This document shows positions 13,362 through 22,217 of a DNA stretch of 25,846 nucleotides, in pieces. The stretch's first letter is position 1. The number at the start of each line of letters is the position of its first letter. The notes under the pieces were generated by a model. The model did no database searches. It was not told the origin of the DNA and saw only the letters and a list, made by a program, of their open reading frames with translations. Location of the stretch: the NCBI GenBank assembly GCA_900551365.1, contig URVZ01000019.1, forward strand, positions 1 to 25,846. Reading direction: 5' to 3'. The stretch is from an uncultured Collinsella sp. GTDB taxonomy: Bacteria > Actinomycetota > Coriobacteriia > Coriobacteriales > Coriobacteriaceae. The position numbers were made by a program, and so were the translations under genes.

Positions 13362-15764
13362 ATGCCGAGCAAAATCGAAAAAAAGCAAGCCGCCGCTAAG
13401 CTGCGCAAGCCGCCGCGCGACTTCTCGTACACGCAGAACCGAGAGCTCAGCTGGCTGCGCTTTGACAACCGCGTGCTCGACGAAGCCTTCGACGAAACCG
13501 TTCCGTTATTCGAGCGACTAAAGTTCGTCTCGATCTTCGAGTCCAACCTCGACGAGTTCCTTATGGTGCGCGTGGGCGGCCTGTCCGATCTGGCGGAGCT
13601 CAAAAAACAACCTGTCGACAACAAGAGCAATATGACCGCCTCCGAACAGGTCGATGCTGTCATGGCCGAAATGCCCGGGCTCCTTACCCGTTGGGAGTCC
13701 ATCTTTAAGAGCATCGAGGGCAAGCTCGACACCTTGGGCGTTCACCGCGCCCACATCGATTCGCTTACGCCCGAGGAGCGCACCTTTGTAACCCGCTACT
13801 TCCAGGCCTACGTGTCGCCGGTCATCTCGCCGCTGGTCATCGATCCTCGCCACCCCTTCCCCAACCTGCGCAACGGCGCGCTCTATCTGGCCTGTGGTCT
13901 GGACGGCGCCACCGACGAGGAGAGCCTGCTGGGCCTTATCGAGATTCCCGCCTCGATGAACCGCGTGGTCGAGATCCCCTCGCCCACCGGCACCTACTCC
14001 TACATCTTGCTCGAGGACGTCATCCTCGCCTGCCTGGACAGCTGCTTTGGCTCCTATAAGCCGCTGGATCGTGCGCTGATCCGCGTCACCCGCAACGCCG
14101 ACATCGATCCGGACGGCGAGGGCATCGAAGAGGAAGAGGACTACCGCCAGCACATGAAGCGCATTCTCAAGAAGCGCCTGCGCCTGCAGCCGGTAGTGCT
14201 CGCGGTCTCGGGGTCGCTCGAGAAGGCGACGCTCAAGACTATCCGCAAGGCGCTCGAGCTTTCGCGCCGCTCTGTCTTTACCTGCGATATCCCGCTCAAC
14301 CTGGGCTACGTCTTTGGCATTGAGGGCAAGATTCCCGAGCACCTGCGCAACGAGCTGCTCTTTACGCCGTTTAAGCCACAGCCCAACCCCACCATCGACA
14401 TGACCCGCTCCATCCGCGAGCAGGTGCTGCAGCACGACAAGCTGCTCTTCTACCCTTACGAGGCCATGAATCCGTTCCTGGATCTGGTACACGAGGCAGC
14501 CTACGATCCCGAGTGCATCTCGTTGCGCATCACGCTCTACCGCGTGGCCAAGCAGAGCCGCCTATGCGAGTCGCTGATCGATGCCGCCGAGAACGGCAAA
14601 GAGGTCACGGTGCTCATGGAGCTCCGCGCCCGCTTTGACGAGCAGAACAACATCGAGTGGGCCGAGCGTCTGGAAGAGGCAGGCTGCACCGTCATCTACG
14701 GCTCCGAAGGCTTTAAGTGCCACTCCAAGATCTGCCAGCTCACCTATCGCGAGGGCATGGCGCTCACCCGCCTCACGCTTTTGGGCACCGGCAACTTTAA
14801 CGAGAAGACGGCCAAACTCTACAGCGACTTTATGCTCATGACAGCCCATCCCGGCATCGGTGAAGACGCCAACCTGTTCTTCCGCAATCTGTCGCTGGGC
14901 AACCTGCGCGGCGACTACCGCTTCCTGGGTGTGGCGCCCGTCGGACTGAAACCGCTCATCATGCGCGGGCTTGACCGCGAGATCCAGCGCGCCCTTGCCG
15001 GCGAGCCCGCCCGCGTGTTCTTTAAGCTCAACTCACTGACCGACCGCGAGGTTATCGACAAGATCGCCGAGGCATCGTGTGCCGGCGTGCGCGTAGACAT
15101 GATCATCCGCGGCATCTCGTGCCTCAAGCCCGGTGTTCCGGGCAAGACCGAGAACGTGCATGTCCGCTCCATCGTCGGACGCTTTTTGGAGCACGCCCGT
15201 GTTTACGCTTTTGGCGTGGACTCGGACATGATTTACCTGAGCTCGGCAGACATGATGACACGCAACACCGAGCACCGCGTGGAGATCGCCTTCCCCGTGC
15301 TCGACCCCACCTGCCGCGCCCTGGTACACGAGTACATGGGCATGCAGCTGCGGGACAACGTGAAGGCCCGCAGCCTGACGAGCGACGGCGCCTGGGTTCC
15401 CGTGAAGCGTGCAGAGGGTGAGAAACCCTTCAACTCGCAGGAAGCCCTGCTGGAGCGCGCCTATCGCAACGCCGAGGCCGCGCCCGAGCCCGTCATTGAG
15501 GCGAAACCTGCCCCCGAGCCCGAGCCGCAGCCGGTAGCACCCAAGGTCCAAGAGGTCCAGGCGACCGTCATTGAGCCCGAGCCTGCACCTGCGCCTCAGC
15601 CCGAGCCGCAGGTCACCAAGCCCGTATCCGAGACGAGCACCCGTCGCGATAAGCCCGCCGGCAAGACCAAGGCCATCGAGCGCCATCGCCCCGGTCGCGT
15701 GCGCATAGGCCTGGGCCTGATCGGCCTGGGTCTTAAGACGCTCATTACCGGCAAGACGAAATAG
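13362..15764 (+). CDS. ppk: polyphosphate kinase 1 with unusual C-terminal tail
   Basis: Polyphosphate kinase polymerises the gamma-phosphate of ATP into polyphosphate. The protein is about 800 residues. The N domain starts YTQNRELSWLRFDNRVLDEA, followed by the head domain and two phospholipase-D-like catalytic domains. H454 (GFKCHSKIC) corresponds to the autophosphorylated histidine and H611 (FLEHARVYAF) to the second catalytic one. The start is ambiguous: ATG 13362 has GGA nine bases upstream; ATG 13356 is also possible. After about residue 705 comes a non-family tail: about 60 residues rich in Pro, Glu and Ala (PEPEPQPV-type), then a basic stretch and a Gly/Leu-rich end, RVRIGLGLIGLGLKTLITGK. 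This is about 90 residues beyond usual Ppk1. It has its own terminator, so it is monocistronic. Confidence 0.95.
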   Translation: MPSKIEKKQAAAKLRKPPRDFSYTQNRELSWLRFDNRVLDEAFDETVPLFERLKFVSIFESNLDEFLMVRVGGLSDLAELKKQPVDNKSNMTASEQVDAVMAEMPGLLTRWESIFKSIEGKLDTLGVHRAHIDSLTPEERTFVTRYFQAYVSPVISPLVIDPRHPFPNLRNGALYLACGLDGATDEESLLGLIEIPASMNRVVEIPSPTGTYSYILLEDVILACLDSCFGSYKPLDRALIRVTRNADIDPDGEGIEEEEDYRQHMKRILKKRLRLQPVVLAVSGSLEKATLKTIRKALELSRRSVFTCDIPLNLGYVFGIEGKIPEHLRNELLFTPFKPQPNPTIDMTRSIREQVLQHDKLLFYPYEAMNPFLDLVHEAAYDPECISLRITLYRVAKQSRLCESLIDAAENGKEVTVLMELRARFDEQNNIEWAERLEEAGCTVIYGSEGFKCHSKICQLTYREGMALTRLTLLGTGNFNEKTAKLYSDFMLMTAHPGIGEDANLFFRNLSLGNLRGDYRFLGVAPVGLKPLIMRGLDREIQRALAGEPARVFFKLNSLTDREVIDKIAEASCAGVRVDMIIRGISCLKPGVPGKTENVHVRSIVGRFLEHARVYAFGVDSDMIYLSSADMMTRNTEHRVEIAFPVLDPTCRALVHEYMGMQLRDNVKARSLTSDGAWVPVKRAEGEKPFNSQEALLERAYRNAEAAPEPVIEAKPAPEPEPQPVAPKVQEVQATVIEPEPAPAPQPEPQVTKPVSETSTRRDKPAGKTKAIERHRPGRVRIGLGLIGLGLKTLITGKTK

Positions 15765-15787
15765 TCGTTTGTAGAAGCAGTTTGTAG

Positions 15788-15831
15788 AAGCGCCCCGCAT
15801 TTGAGGAAAGCCTCGGATGCGGGGCGCTTTT
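15788..15831 (+). terminator. intrinsic terminator of ppk
   Basis: AAGCGCCCCGCAT (15788-15800) pairs perfectly with 15817-15829, with inner GAGG/CCTC, followed by TTTT and CCC. It lies 23 nt after the ppk stop. Confidence 0.88.
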
Positions 15832-15877
15832 CCCTGCTACCATGGTGCGAACAACAACGCGAATGACAGGAAGGAAT

Positions 15878-17191
15878 ATGAAGCTCACTATAGAATCGAT
15901 GACCTACGGCGCCGACGGGCTGGCGCACGCCGACAACGGCAAGGCCGTCTTTGTGCAGGGCGCCGTGGCAGGCGACATCGTCGAGGCCGAGGTCGTACAG
16001 GACGGCAAGTCGTTCATGCGCGCCCGCACCACCGAGATTCTGGAGCCAAGCCCCGATCGCATTCAGCCTCCCTGCCCCTTCGTGGGCATCTGCGGCGGCT
16101 GCTCGTGGGGCAATCTCTCACGCACGGCACAGCTCGCCGCCAAGGAGCAAAACCTGCGCTCCACGCTCGAGCGCATCGGCAAGTTCGCTCCTGAGCAGGT
16201 CGATGAGTTGGTACAGCCCATCTGCCACACCAAGGACGACTGGGGCTACCGCAATAAAATCGAGCTCGAACCGACCGTCGTCAACGGTCGCGTGCGCCTT
16301 GGCATGCACGGTGTCGACCCCAGCAAAATCGTGACCGTCGATATGTGTCCGCTGTTCGATAAGCGCTTCCCGAAGGCACTCAAATCGGTCGTCGGCGCAC
16401 TTAACTATCTAAGCGGCAGCCATGACTTGGGGCTCGAACGCGTGGGCATTCGCGCATCGCGCCGCACCAAGGCACTCGAGGTCGCACTCTGGACGCCGAC
16501 AGGCTCTTTTCCGCGCTCGCAGGTCTCCCGCGTGCTGGCGGACGCCGCTCATCCCACGAGCATCGTGCGCGTGATGAGCAAGGGCGAAAAGAAGGCCCGC
16601 CGTGTCTCTAAGGTGGAGATGCTCGCCGGTGAGGGCTCGTGGACCGAGAACATCGCTGACGGCCAGATGCGCCTGTCCGCCCCATCGTTTTTCCAAGTCA
16701 ACACCAAGGGCGCCGAGATTTTGATCGAGCTCGTTAAGGAGGCGCTCGATCCGCAGGAAGACGAGCTTGCCGTGGACCTGTACTGCGGTGCCGGCACCTT
16801 TACCCTGCCGCTCGCCCGCCGCTGCGACTTTGTCGCTGCCGTCGAGGCCTACGGCCCCGCCGTGCGCGATCTACGCCGTAACCTGGAAATCAACAAGCTT
16901 GATAACGTCGACGTCATTGGCGGAGACGCGGTGCGCGAGTTCCCCGACCAGGACGCCGATGTCCTAGTAGTCGACCCGCCGCGTGCAGGCCTAGCGCCTG
17001 AGGCCATCGACCTCATCGCCAGCACAAGCGCTCGCGATGTCGCCTATGTGAGCTGCGACCCGGCCACCCTGGCGCGCGATCTCAAACGCTTTGTCGAAGA
17101 AGGCACCTTCTCCCCCGTAAAGATCACGCCAGTCGATCTGTTCCCACAAACCTTCCACTGCGAGACCGTCGTCCACCTTAGGCGCAACTAG
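15878..17191 (+). CDS. rlmD: 23S rRNA (uracil-5-)-methyltransferase, RumA/TrmA family
   Basis: An S-adenosylmethionine-dependent enzyme methylating C5 of a uridine in 23S rRNA, 437 residues. An N-terminal TRAM-like beta-barrel (about 1-60) is followed by four iron-sulfur cysteines, C66, C72, C75 (CPFVGICGGC) and C157, the RumA pattern. The SAM site is DLYCGAGTFTLPLA. C393 in YVSCDPATLARD is the nucleophile, and E429 in FHCETVVHL the general base. The start at 15878 has AGGAAGG 4 nt upstream; an ATG 36 bp earlier lacks a ribosome site and opens near the ppk terminator. The exact target (U1939, U747 or both) cannot be told; the symbol follows usual annotation practice. It begins a plus-strand run of four metabolic and repair genes. 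Confidence 0.9.
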   Translation: MKLTIESMTYGADGLAHADNGKAVFVQGAVAGDIVEAEVVQDGKSFMRARTTEILEPSPDRIQPPCPFVGICGGCSWGNLSRTAQLAAKEQNLRSTLERIGKFAPEQVDELVQPICHTKDDWGYRNKIELEPTVVNGRVRLGMHGVDPSKIVTVDMCPLFDKRFPKALKSVVGALNYLSGSHDLGLERVGIRASRRTKALEVALWTPTGSFPRSQVSRVLADAAHPTSIVRVMSKGEKKARRVSKVEMLAGEGSWTENIADGQMRLSAPSFFQVNTKGAEILIELVKEALDPQEDELAVDLYCGAGTFTLPLARRCDFVAAVEAYGPAVRDLRRNLEINKLDNVDVIGGDAVREFPDQDADVLVVDPPRAGLAPEAIDLIASTSARDVAYVSCDPATLARDLKRFVEEGTFSPVKITPVDLFPQTFHCETVVHLRRN

Positions 17192-17296
17192 CCGCTTAAT
17201 CATTGCTCAGAAAATCATTGGGAAATCGAGCGTGGCAAGCGGAGGTCTTCGGGGTATAAGACGGCTAATTGTATGCCGCCTATGAAAGGAACCCTC

Positions 17297-17839
17297 ATGC
17301 CCAGCGTTGCCGTTCTCGCCGCCGATGGCTTTGAAACTATTGAATGCTTGACCATGGTCGATGTCATGCGTCGCGGCGGCGTGCGTGCCACGCTCGTCTC
17401 GATCATGCCCACGCGCGAGGTCGTAAGCTCGCTGCAGATCCCCGTGACCTGCGATGCGCTCTTTGATGAGATCAACTTTGACGAGTACGACTGCGTCGTG
17501 CTGCCCGGCGGCCTGCCCGGTGCCACCAACCTGCGCGCAGATCAGCGCGTCTGCGACGTGGTCTGCGAGTTCGCCGCAACCAAGCACGTCGCCGCCATCT
17601 GCGCCGCCCCGTTTATCCTGGGCGAGCTCGACCTGCTCGAGGGGCGCCATGCCACGTGCTTCCCTGGCTTTGAGAAAAGCTTCCCCGAAGGCGCCTATAC
17701 CGGCGAGAAGGTCACGCAAGACGGCAACATCATCACTGCCAGCGGCATGGCACAGTCCCTCCCCTTTGCATTGGAGCTGCTGCGCACGCTCGCCGGCGAC
17801 AAGGCCGTCGAGAAGGTCGCCGAGGGCATCCAACTATGA
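17297..17839 (+). CDS. DJ-1/PfpI family protein
   Basis: A 180-residue protein of the DJ-1/ThiJ/PfpI superfamily. Relatives act on reactive carbonyls (glyoxalase or deglycase claims) or protect against oxidative stress; the precise reaction is debated. The nucleophile C102 lies in the elbow HVAAICAAPFIL, and its partner glutamate E16 in GFETIE. VLPGGLPGATNL is the typical turn before the elbow. The start at 17297 has AAAGGAA 6 nt upstream; an in-frame ATG 24 bp earlier overlaps that site. Its last codons overlap maf by four bases (ATGA), so the two are translationally coupled. No signal peptide is seen. Confidence 0.9.
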   Translation: MPSVAVLAADGFETIECLTMVDVMRRGGVRATLVSIMPTREVVSSLQIPVTCDALFDEINFDEYDCVVLPGGLPGATNLRADQRVCDVVCEFAATKHVAAICAAPFILGELDLLEGRHATCFPGFEKSFPEGAYTGEKVTQDGNIITASGMAQSLPFALELLRTLAGDKAVEKVAEGIQL

Positions 17840-18417
17840 TTTTGGCTTCGCAATCGCCGCGCCGCATAGAGCTGATGCGCGAGGCAGGCTACAACATTCG
17901 CGTGATTCCCGCGGATATCGACGAAACGCCCTTTGATGGCGAGGCCCCGCTCACGCTTGTCGAGCGCTTGGCACGCGCCAAGGCGGCTGCCGTTGCTGCC
18001 GAGCATGCCGAGCCCAATGAGCTAACGGTCGCGGCCGACACCATCGTCACCTTTGACGGCAAGATTCTGGGCAAGCCGGCAACCGAGGACGAGGCGCGCA
18101 CTATGCTCCGTGAGCTTTCGGGCCGCACGCACCAGGTCGCAACCGGCGTCTGCATCGTTAAGGCAGGCGATACGGCCGCCCCGCATGCCGCCGAAAGCCT
18201 GTCCTTTGTCGATGTGACCGACGTGACGTTCTACGAGCTCACCGACGAGCAGATCGAGCACTACGTCGCCTCGGGTGAGCCCATGGACAAGGCCGGCGCC
18301 TACGGCATTCAGGGCACAGGAGGACGCATGCTCGTGCACGATATTTCGGGCGACTTCTATAACGTGGTGGGCCTACCCATCGCCCGCGTCGCGCGCGCGA
18401 TTCAAAAACTCTCGTAA
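17836..18417 (+). CDS. maf: Maf family nucleotide pyrophosphatase
   Basis: Maf/YhdE-type nucleoside triphosphate pyrophosphatase of 193 residues, hydrolysing dTTP, UTP or modified nucleotides to monophosphates as a house-cleaning enzyme. The N-terminal ILASQSPRRIELM carries the signature SxSPRR. VAADTIV supplies the catalytic aspartate, GKPAT follows, and GDFYNVVGLP is the conserved C-terminal segment. It starts with the ATGA overlap on the DJ-1 gene, which decides the start codon. Pairing with a DJ-1 protein suggests a damage-control operon, though this is inference. The substrate subclass cannot be decided by eye. Confidence 0.93.
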   Translation: MILASQSPRRIELMREAGYNIRVIPADIDETPFDGEAPLTLVERLARAKAAAVAAEHAEPNELTVAADTIVTFDGKILGKPATEDEARTMLRELSGRTHQVATGVCIVKAGDTAAPHAAESLSFVDVTDVTFYELTDEQIEHYVASGEPMDKAGAYGIQGTGGRMLVHDISGDFYNVVGLPIARVARAIQKLS

Positions 18418-18425
18418 TTGCATCT

Positions 18426-18448
18426 GGCGCTGGGTATCCCCCGGCGCC
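18426..18448 (+). terminator. weak hairpin after maf
   Basis: GGCGC/GCGCC outer arms with inner GGG/CCC form a GC-rich stem 8 nt after the maf stop. There is no T-run, so it is at best a weak terminator or mRNA 3'-end stabiliser. Confidence 0.3.
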
Positions 18449-18518
18449 TACAATTTTGGCGTACCGTACGGATCCCGACCGGGCACAAGGCGCGGCGGAA
18501 AACCGATAGGAGTTAAAC

Positions 18519-19520
18519 ATGGATACACTGCTCGAGGCCATTGACGTCTGCGATGTCGATGGCTTTTGCTATGGCAACTATACGGACGAGGAGGCCGGCA
18601 CCGGTTGCACCGTAATCGTGGCACCCGAGGGCGCCACCGGCGGCGTTGACGTTCGCGGCGGTGCTCCAGCATCGCGCGAAACCGACCTGCTGCGACCCGA
18701 GAACACCGTCGACAAGGTCCACGCCGTCTGCCTTTCGGGTGGATCGGCCTTTGGCCTCGAGGCTGCAAGCGGCGTCGCTCGCGAGCTTGAGAGCCGCGGC
18801 ATCGGCCTTCCCGTCGGCCCCACGCAGGTGCCTATCGTGTGCTCCAGCTGTATCTTCGACCTCGCCTTTGGTAACCCCACCGTGCGCCCCGACATTGAGG
18901 CCGGCATCGCCGCCGTGCGCGAAGCACTCGACCACACCCCCACCAAGCTCGAACAGGGCAACGTAGGCGCCGGCACGGGCGCTACCGTGGGTAAGCTCAT
19001 GGGGCCTGCCACCTGCATGAAGGCCGGCCTTGGAGCTGCCGCCGTGGCACTCGGCCCCATCAAGGTGGGCGCCGTGGTCTCGGTCAACGCCTGCGGCAAC
19101 GTTGTCGACCCCTTCACCGGCGAGTGGGTCGCCGGCATGCGCGCCGCAGCCGATAGCGACCAGATCGTCGACATGGAACTCGCAGCCTTTGCCGCCGCCG
19201 GATCCATGCAGATGCCGCTCGACCGCACCAACACCACCATCAGCTGCATCGTCACCAACGTGGAACTCACTAAGGCACAAGCCACCAAGGTCTCCCAGAT
19301 GGCCGCAGACGCCTACGCACACGCCATCCGCCCCACACACACCACCAACGACGGCGACACCATCTACACCCTCGCCAGCGGCAAACTGGGCGCCCAGGCA
19401 AGCGCCGCCGTTCCCCTAGACCTACTGGGCATGCTCGCCGTAAGGGCCCTACAGACCGCCATCGTAAACGGAGCCAAAACCGCCAAAACCTCCCACGGCA
19501 TCCCCGGCGCCGCGAAGTAG
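18519..19520 (+). CDS. P1 family (DmpA/NylC-like) peptidase
   Basis: A 333-residue member of the P1/S58 N-terminal-nucleophile family, which includes DmpA aminopeptidases and NylC-type amide hydrolases. These proteins self-cleave to expose a Ser or Thr nucleophile. Visible family segments are TGCTVIVAPEGATGGVDVRG, LSGGSAFGLEAASGV, GAGTGATVGK and VGAVVSVNACGNVVDP. By analogy with NylC, which cleaves between Asn and Thr, the site would be N238/T239 in DRTNTTISCIVTN. The start has AGGAGTT 6 nt upstream. It may follow maf in one transcript, or use its own promoter in the 101-nt gap. No signal peptide is seen. The substrate is unknown. Confidence 0.9.
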   Translation: MDTLLEAIDVCDVDGFCYGNYTDEEAGTGCTVIVAPEGATGGVDVRGGAPASRETDLLRPENTVDKVHAVCLSGGSAFGLEAASGVARELESRGIGLPVGPTQVPIVCSSCIFDLAFGNPTVRPDIEAGIAAVREALDHTPTKLEQGNVGAGTGATVGKLMGPATCMKAGLGAAAVALGPIKVGAVVSVNACGNVVDPFTGEWVAGMRAAADSDQIVDMELAAFAAAGSMQMPLDRTNTTISCIVTNVELTKAQATKVSQMAADAYAHAIRPTHTTNDGDTIYTLASGKLGAQASAAVPLDLLGMLAVRALQTAIVNGAKTAKTSHGIPGAAK

Positions 19521-19532
19521 CCTAACCTGACC

Positions 19533-19657
19533 GGTTGCCCGGTGGGGCTTGGTTATGTTTGCTGCTCTACAGTCCTGGCTCGCACGAAGAGCACATTAAG
19601 TGCTCTTCGGCTCGTGCGGAACTCGCGACAAACATAACCAAGCCCCACCGGGCAACC
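19533..19657. repeat. long nested palindromic element A
   Basis: Perfect 29-bp arms (19533-19561 and 19629-19657, outer GGTTGCCCGGTGGGG) enclose a 67-nt core. The core has AGTCCT, then CGCACGA/TCGTGCG and AGAGCAC/GTGCTCT stems around ATTAA, then GTGCGGAACT. It lies 12 nt after the P1 peptidase stop, in the convergent gap to the glycosyltransferase gene. It may act as a bidirectional terminator, but its size and conserved core go beyond that. Confidence 0.8.
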
Positions 19658-19750
19658 TACCAACCAGATTCTTTTCAGCCCAGGCCCCTGTGTACCGCGC
19701 GTCGAAGATCTTCAAATTCAAATAAACTGACAATCGATTCTTATAGCAGA

Positions 19751-19860
19751 GGCCCCTTGGCCTTTAGTTTGATACAAGTTCCGCACGAGCCGGAAAGCAC
19801 TTAATGTGCTTTCCGTGCGAGCAGGACTGTTCGCAGTAGCAAACTAAAGGCCAAGGGGCC
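19751..19860. repeat. long nested palindromic element B (core inverted relative to A)
   Basis: Perfect 21-bp arms (19751-19771 and 19840-19860, outer GGCCCCTTGG) enclose a 68-nt core that matches the core of A on the opposite strand. Where A has AAGAGCAC/GTGCTCTT, B has GAAAGCAC/GTGCTTTC, so both sides of the stem changed together. The arms share with A only the inner GTTTG/CAAAC. It lies 32 nt from the glycosyltransferase stop. Confidence 0.8.
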
Positions 19861-19892
19861 CAGTCAACCTATCAACAGCGATTACTCAGCAG

Positions 19893-20924
19893 CTAGTTGA
19901 ATTTGAAGATCTTTGAGGCAAGACGGTATAGGCCGAGTGTGGTTTTGTCTCCGGCCCGTCCGCGCAGATTGGTGAAGAACCCGACCACGCCGTAGCGGGC
20001 ACGACGATACATGCGCTCGTCGTAGGCCTTCAAATCATTCCACAGCATCTTTAGGCGCTCGTCGGCGCAATCTTCCTCGGAAAGCTTGGTGAGCACCGAG
20101 CAGATCGCCATCATCATGGTGAAATAGCCCATCATGTACGAGCGCAGACGCGACGACTCAACATCGCTGTACAGGTGGTACGACTCCATCATGATGCGCG
20201 TCACACGGAACTGCTGGTCCAGACGCTTGACCATCGTGGCCTCGTTGACACTCTGGCCCTCGCGACCGATAAAGTAGCGATAGAGGTCGATGTCGGCGTA
20301 GTACATGGTCTTGCAACGCGGCAGCGGCACGTAGGCGTAGATGTTGTCCACATAGAACGTGTGCGGCGGCATGGGAAGGTTGGACTCGCGCAGCACATCC
20401 GTGCGATAGCACAGGCTGTGCATGAGTAGGTTCTGGTCCAGGCGGAAATGACCGATCTGATCCCAGGAAAAGATCTTTTTGCGCGGCAGGGCAACTTTGT
20501 AGCCAATAGCGGTATGCGTGCCCTCGTAAACCTTCTCGTACACGTAGTTCGAGATAAACAGGTCAACGCGCTGGTCACGCTCTTCAAAGCCACGCAGAAT
20601 CGACAGCATAGTCGAAAGAGCCGCAGCATCGAGCCAGTCATCCGAGTCGACGACCTTGTAGTAGGTGCCCTGTGCCTCGCGCAGACCCGAAAGGACGGCA
20701 ATACCGTGGCCGCCGTTCTCCTGGTGCACCGCGCGAATGATACCGGGATAACGTGCCTCCCACTCGTCGGCCTTATCGGCCGTCTCGTCCTTGGAGCCGT
20801 CGTCCACTACGATAATCTCGATATCGGTGGCGTAATTGCTCCCCTCCAAGATGGAGGTGATGCAATGGTCCATGTCCTTGGCGGCGTTATACGAGGGAAT
20901 ACCGAATGTTATGACTTTATGCAT
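19893..20924 (-). CDS. family 2 glycosyltransferase
   Basis: A GT2 (GT-A fold) glycosyltransferase of 343 residues, transferring a sugar from a nucleotide donor. The N-terminal FGIPSYNAAKDMDHCI and the DDGS motif (D41, D42) bind the nucleotide; DSDDW (residues 93-97) is the DXD-like metal site. QENGGHGIAVLSGL is also typical. The C-terminal third is helical and basic, with no clear membrane span. Its ATG at 20924 overlaps the last 8 bases of glf (ATGCATAA), so translation is coupled; an in-frame ATG 18 bp upstream lacks a ribosome site. Coupling to UDP-galactopyranose mutase suggests a galactofuranosyl or related transferase for a cell-surface glycan; donor and acceptor are inferred. Confidence 0.88.
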   Translation of the reverse strand: MHKVITFGIPSYNAAKDMDHCITSILEGSNYATDIEIIVVDDGSKDETADKADEWEARYPGIIRAVHQENGGHGIAVLSGLREAQGTYYKVVDSDDWLDAAALSTMLSILRGFEERDQRVDLFISNYVYEKVYEGTHTAIGYKVALPRKKIFSWDQIGHFRLDQNLLMHSLCYRTDVLRESNLPMPPHTFYVDNIYAYVPLPRCKTMYYADIDLYRYFIGREGQSVNEATMVKRLDQQFRVTRIMMESYHLYSDVESSRLRSYMMGYFTMMMAICSVLTKLSEEDCADERLKMLWNDLKAYDERMYRRARYGVVGFFTNLRGRAGDKTTLGLYRLASKIFKFN

Positions 20925-22119
20925 GGCAGGCGATAATCTCATCCGAAAGATCGAGGGCGGAATTGGTCACAGCGTCCATATCGTAGTAACGATACTCGGC
21001 CAGACGACCCACCGGGTGGAAGTTCGTCAGGTTCTGGACGCGCTCAAGATAGCGCTCATAGAGCTCACGGTTCTCGGGCTCAAGAATGGCGTAGTACGGC
21101 GTCTCGTCCGAGCCGGGCGTATAGGCCTTGGAATACTCCTTCATGATGGTGGTCTTGCCGGGCAGGATCTGACCGGTCATGTTCTTGAACTCGGTAATGC
21201 GCGTGTAGTCCTCGCTCGTGGTGTAGTTGACGGTGCCCACGGGCTGGAACTGGTCCATATCGAGCGTCTCGAACTTCATGTCGAGCGTGCGGTACGGTAG
21301 CGCGCCCAGATCGAGATTGAACAGCTCATCGAGCGGACCGGTGTAGACGATCTCGCCACCATAGACCTTGCCGTCGATCTTGACGGTAGTCTCGTCGATT
21401 TCAAAGAGGTCACGGGCGTCCACGTCGCAGAACACGTCGATCAGGTCGTGGTCGAGCATGTGCTCAAAGAGCGCCGTGTAGCCCTCCTGCGGCATGCCCT
21501 GGAAGGGAGCTTGCGGGAAGTAGCGGTCATCATCGCCCACAAAGACGGGAACGCGGCCGGTGATCGAGGGATCGATCTGATCGGGCGTCTGGCCCCACTG
21601 CTTCATGGTGTAATGCAAAAAGACGTTCTCGTAGACGTAATCGGCGACCTCGGCAAGATCCGGGTCGTTCTTCTTACGCAGCTCCATAATGGGCACCTTG
21701 ACATCCTTGCCAAAGGTCTCCACGAGCTTCTGATACAGCTCCTCGCCGCGCTCGTCACCAAAGGCGAGCTTGAGACTCGCATGGTTGAAGGGCACGGGCA
21801 TAAGGGTACCGTTGATGTTGGCGAGCACCTTGTGCTGATAATCCGTCCACTTGGTAAAGCGCGACAGGAAATTGTGCACGCGCTCGTTAAAGGTGTGATA
21901 GATATGCGGACCGTACTCGTGGATCAGGATTCCGGCCTCGTCAGTGCAGTCATAGGCATTGCCCGCAATGTGGCTACGGCGCTCCAAAACGGCAACACGA
22001 TAGCCGATGGTCTCGGCAAGACGGCGGGCGCAAACGGCACCGGCATATCCAGCACCGACGACAATCATGTCGTACGCGCCGGCGTTAAAGCCTTCAGGCA
22101 GGCCTGAGGTAATCTGCAT
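20917..22119 (-). CDS. glf: UDP-galactopyranose mutase
   Basis: A flavoenzyme that converts UDP-galactopyranose to UDP-galactofuranose, the precursor of galactofuranose in surface polysaccharides. It is 400 residues, with about 15 residues before the usual family start. The FAD-binding GAGYAG (from G22), ERRSHIAGNAYD, EYGPHIYHT, the RYFPQAPFQGMPQEGYT active-site region and NYTTSEDYTRITEFK are all typical. The start at 22119 has AAGGAG 6 nt upstream. Its mRNA leader carries a TCTCGAA/TTCGAGA hairpin (22164-22182). Its promoter lies back to back with that of pta. The next gene, a glycosyltransferase, starts inside its final codons. Confidence 0.96.
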   Translation of the reverse strand: MQITSGLPEGFNAGAYDMIVVGAGYAGAVCARRLAETIGYRVAVLERRSHIAGNAYDCTDEAGILIHEYGPHIYHTFNERVHNFLSRFTKWTDYQHKVLANINGTLMPVPFNHASLKLAFGDERGEELYQKLVETFGKDVKVPIMELRKKNDPDLAEVADYVYENVFLHYTMKQWGQTPDQIDPSITGRVPVFVGDDDRYFPQAPFQGMPQEGYTALFEHMLDHDLIDVFCDVDARDLFEIDETTVKIDGKVYGGEIVYTGPLDELFNLDLGALPYRTLDMKFETLDMDQFQPVGTVNYTTSEDYTRITEFKNMTGQILPGKTTIMKEYSKAYTPGSDETPYYAILEPENRELYERYLERVQNLTNFHPVGRLAEYRYYDMDAVTNSALDLSDEIIACHA

Positions 22120-22197
22120 CGATACTCCTTGTCAAAAGCCACGGGCTCGTTAGCTGGGCTTTTCTCGAACATTCTTCGAGACATATTTATCAGAGCG

Positions 22198-22203
22198 ATT
22201 ATA
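22198..22203 (-). promoter_or_regulatory. -10 element for glf
   Basis: A perfect TATAAT on the minus strand, predicting a leader of about 70 nt for glf. It is 14 bp from the oppositely oriented pta -10, so the two polymerases would compete. The -35 is not clear. Confidence 0.5.
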
Positions 22204-22217
22204 GCGCTAATGCGTCC

